Shown: positions 59,101 through 62,100 of the stretch, in pieces
Numbering within the stretch: the stretch's first letter is position 1
Layout of the letters: every line of letters starts with the position of its first letter
Assembly: GCA_905160935.1 (NCBI GenBank)
Contig: CAJHZI010000547.1
Location: 420,501-484,500 of the forward strand
Source of the DNA: Enchytraeus crypticus
Lineage: Eukaryota; Annelida; Clitellata; Enchytraeida; Enchytraeidae
DNA length: 64,000 bases
Direction: 5' to 3'
Program-made: the position numbers and the translations under genes
Notes under the pieces: model-generated
Told to the model about the DNA's origin: nothing
The model's input: only the letters and a program-made list of their open reading frames with translations
The model's database searches: none

Positions 59101-62100
59101 AATTTGCAATAGCTAGTTAATATCTAAAATGGTATCTATTTTAGCAGAGTGTGCCAATTTTAAAGCACATAGATCTATACCTAAGTGCATTTTAGAATTA
59201 CAAGTGACATAAACCCATTAAAAATTCTGATAATAACCTTTTGCTCAAGCAGAAAAATTACTGGAATCTATTTTGTTACGATTAGCAAATTATGCACTTG
59301 GTTGAGTGACATTTCAATAGAATAAAACAAAATAGATCTGAAGCTAAGTGGTCAATTAAATGATGTGCAAAATAATCCTAGAATTACGCCTAAGACAGGA
59401 CAATAGAATGAAACCTCATGATAAAGATTAATAACAGATTTTTCTCAAATTATTAATAGAATGTTCAAAAATTCTAACACATCCCAGTATCTCTACATGT
59501 TAAAAATTATAAATAAGAAACCAACTGCAATTCCGCTTAATTATCTAAATTTCAATAAAATCACTTGTTAATAACAATAATTTCAAATAAGATAAAAACA
59601 TCATTATATACCTCTGAAAGAATTCTACAAGCTGTTCATATGCCTCGATCAGTTCTCTCTTATCAGCCTTCAAATTTTCTCCACACTTCTCAAATACACT
59701 ACAGATGCCCTGCAAGCAAATATAGAACAAAATTAATAAAGGGCAATTTATAGAGCTAGAGCCAAAACTATAAAAGTCAAGTTTAAAGTCAGAACTCTAC
59801 ACCTATTGCTTCACAGTGCAACTGGTTCAGCCCATGATGTTGCATTTAAAATTTAATGTAGAAAATATTACGAAATTACCTTATAAGTAATTTTTTGGTT
59901 GTATGGTTACACATACATATATGACAACCACATGTGTGTAGAGTTTTCTATTTCTTATTTTTTGTGTAAACACACAGTCTTGAAAGACTGAGTGTTGAAA
60001 AGCATTGAATGAAAAAATGATGAGGAAAGTTATTCATAAATCCGTTAAATCAATGACCTATCAAAAGAGAGGAGGAAATAATGAAAACAACATAACAATA
60101 ACAATGTTGTTATTGTTATGTTGTTTTTGTTGTATTCATGGTTTCCATGGGTATCAAGTTCTCTAAGCACTCCAAAACTGTTGACGAATTTATTACCCAA
60201 AGATCTTAAAATTCGTAGGTTAATTATCATAACTTACACGCGAGCTTAAAACTCATATCTCATTGCCACAGGTCCATCTATTAACACCCTTTGACCTGAA
60301 TAATGGATCTGCACCATTTTGGAACTACCTCTCTCTTCAGTATTTGCATAAGCATACATGTCTTCAGGTGCAAAAGAAAGTATTTGCATAAGCATACATG
60401 TCTTCAGGTGCAAAAGAAGTTTATGGCTTTCTTAAAGTAAATACAGCTAAAAAACCTTGGATCACAAGCGAGATGCTTGACAAAATGGATGAAAGGAGGA
60501 AATGGAAAAGTATTGACACCACTCATAGCCAAAGGAAATATAGAAGCTTAAACAGTGAACTTAGAAGAATTACAGACAAAGCAAAAGATCATTGGTGGAG
60601 TGAAAAGTGTGATGATTTAGCAGAATATGATAGAAGAGGGAGGCCGGATCTATTATACCAAGAAGTCAGGATATTAACAAGAACCGATAAGAAAAAGAAA
60701 GGAGATGCAAAGAACATTAGTATAATGGGTAAAGATGGGGAATTGAATACAGAGCTGGAAGAAGTAAAAGAAAGATGGAGAGAATATGTAGAGGAATTGT
60801 ATGATAAGGCTGGGAAACCAGTTCAAGAGGATTTTAAAATACAAGAAGAAAATATCATAGAAGACGATAAAAGGGGCCCAGATTTAATGAAGGAGGAAAT
60901 TTATTCTGCAATTAACAGTATGAAGAAAGGGAAGGCAAACCGGAATAGACGAAATCCCAGAAAACGTTGTAAGGAGAAACACTCAAAAAGTTAATGGAGG
61001 TATGTATGGAAGTGTACAATACAGGTATTTGGCCAGATTCCAATTCCCAAAAAAGCCAATGCTGTGGAGTGTTCGGAATACAGAACAATCAGCTTAATAC
61101 CTCATGCATTGAAGATCTTATTAAAGACAGTAAATAATCGCATTCAGTCGAAAGCAGAGACAATACATAGCAAGACACAATTTGGTTTTAGGAAAGGATG
61201 CGGCACAAGAGAAGCAATAGGAGTCATGCGGGTTCTTTGCGAAAGAAGCTTAGAATATGGAAATGACGTTTTTGTATGCTTTGTAGACTTCGAGAAGGCC
61301 TTTGACAGGATTGATTGGATAACGATGATGAATATCTTACAAGGAATAGGAATTGACTGGAGAGATAGAAGACAAATTTTGAACTTGTACATGAATCAAA
61401 GAGCAGTAATCAAAATCCAACCAGAATACTCAAAAGAAAGTGAAATAGGATGTGGAGTAAGACAAGGTTGTAGCATTTCGCCGCTACTGTTTAACATTTA
61501 TGCTGAGGCAATGAGGAATTCCCTCCTACTTTTATTCCTTCTTCCAAGTCTTCCATGGAGGAAGCCATGGAAGACTTGGACGAAGGAATAAAAGTTGGAG
61601 GGAATTTGTTACAAGATGTACGATTTGCAGATGACCAGGGAATGGTAGCAGACAGCGAGATTGGATTGCAGAAGATAATAGATAGGCTGAATGATAAGGC
61701 CCTAAGATATGGCATGAAGATTAATATAAAAAAGACCACGGTTATGAGAGTGTCCAATAATAAAGGTGAAGTTAATATCTCAATAAAGGGTACGAAATTG
61801 GAACAGTTAAGGAGTTTCAAATATTTGGGTCATACTATAACTGATGATGGGAAATGTGAGACGGAAATATGCAGTAGGATTGCACAAGCAAAAGCGGCCT
61901 TTGGTAGTAGAAAAGAACTATTAACAAAAAGTCTAAAGAAAGACACAAAGATAAAGATAGTGAAAACTTTGGTTTGGACCACACTATTGTATGGATGTGA
62001 AACAAGGACCTTAAGGAAGGAAGATATTAGGAAACTGGAGGCATTGGAAATATGGATTTGGAGAAAAATGGAGAGGATTAGCTGGACTCAAAAGGTTACA

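Larger units (their letters stand above)
50483..60338. other. SKIC3: Repeat-poor SKIC3 intron block
   Basis: Outside exons 3-14 this 10 kb is AT-rich unique-looking sequence. Only a SINE relic (54445-54600), a family-B LINE tail (56415-56550) and small palindromes (51312-51345, 60084-60127) were recognised. No other gene on either strand. Confidence 0.6.
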
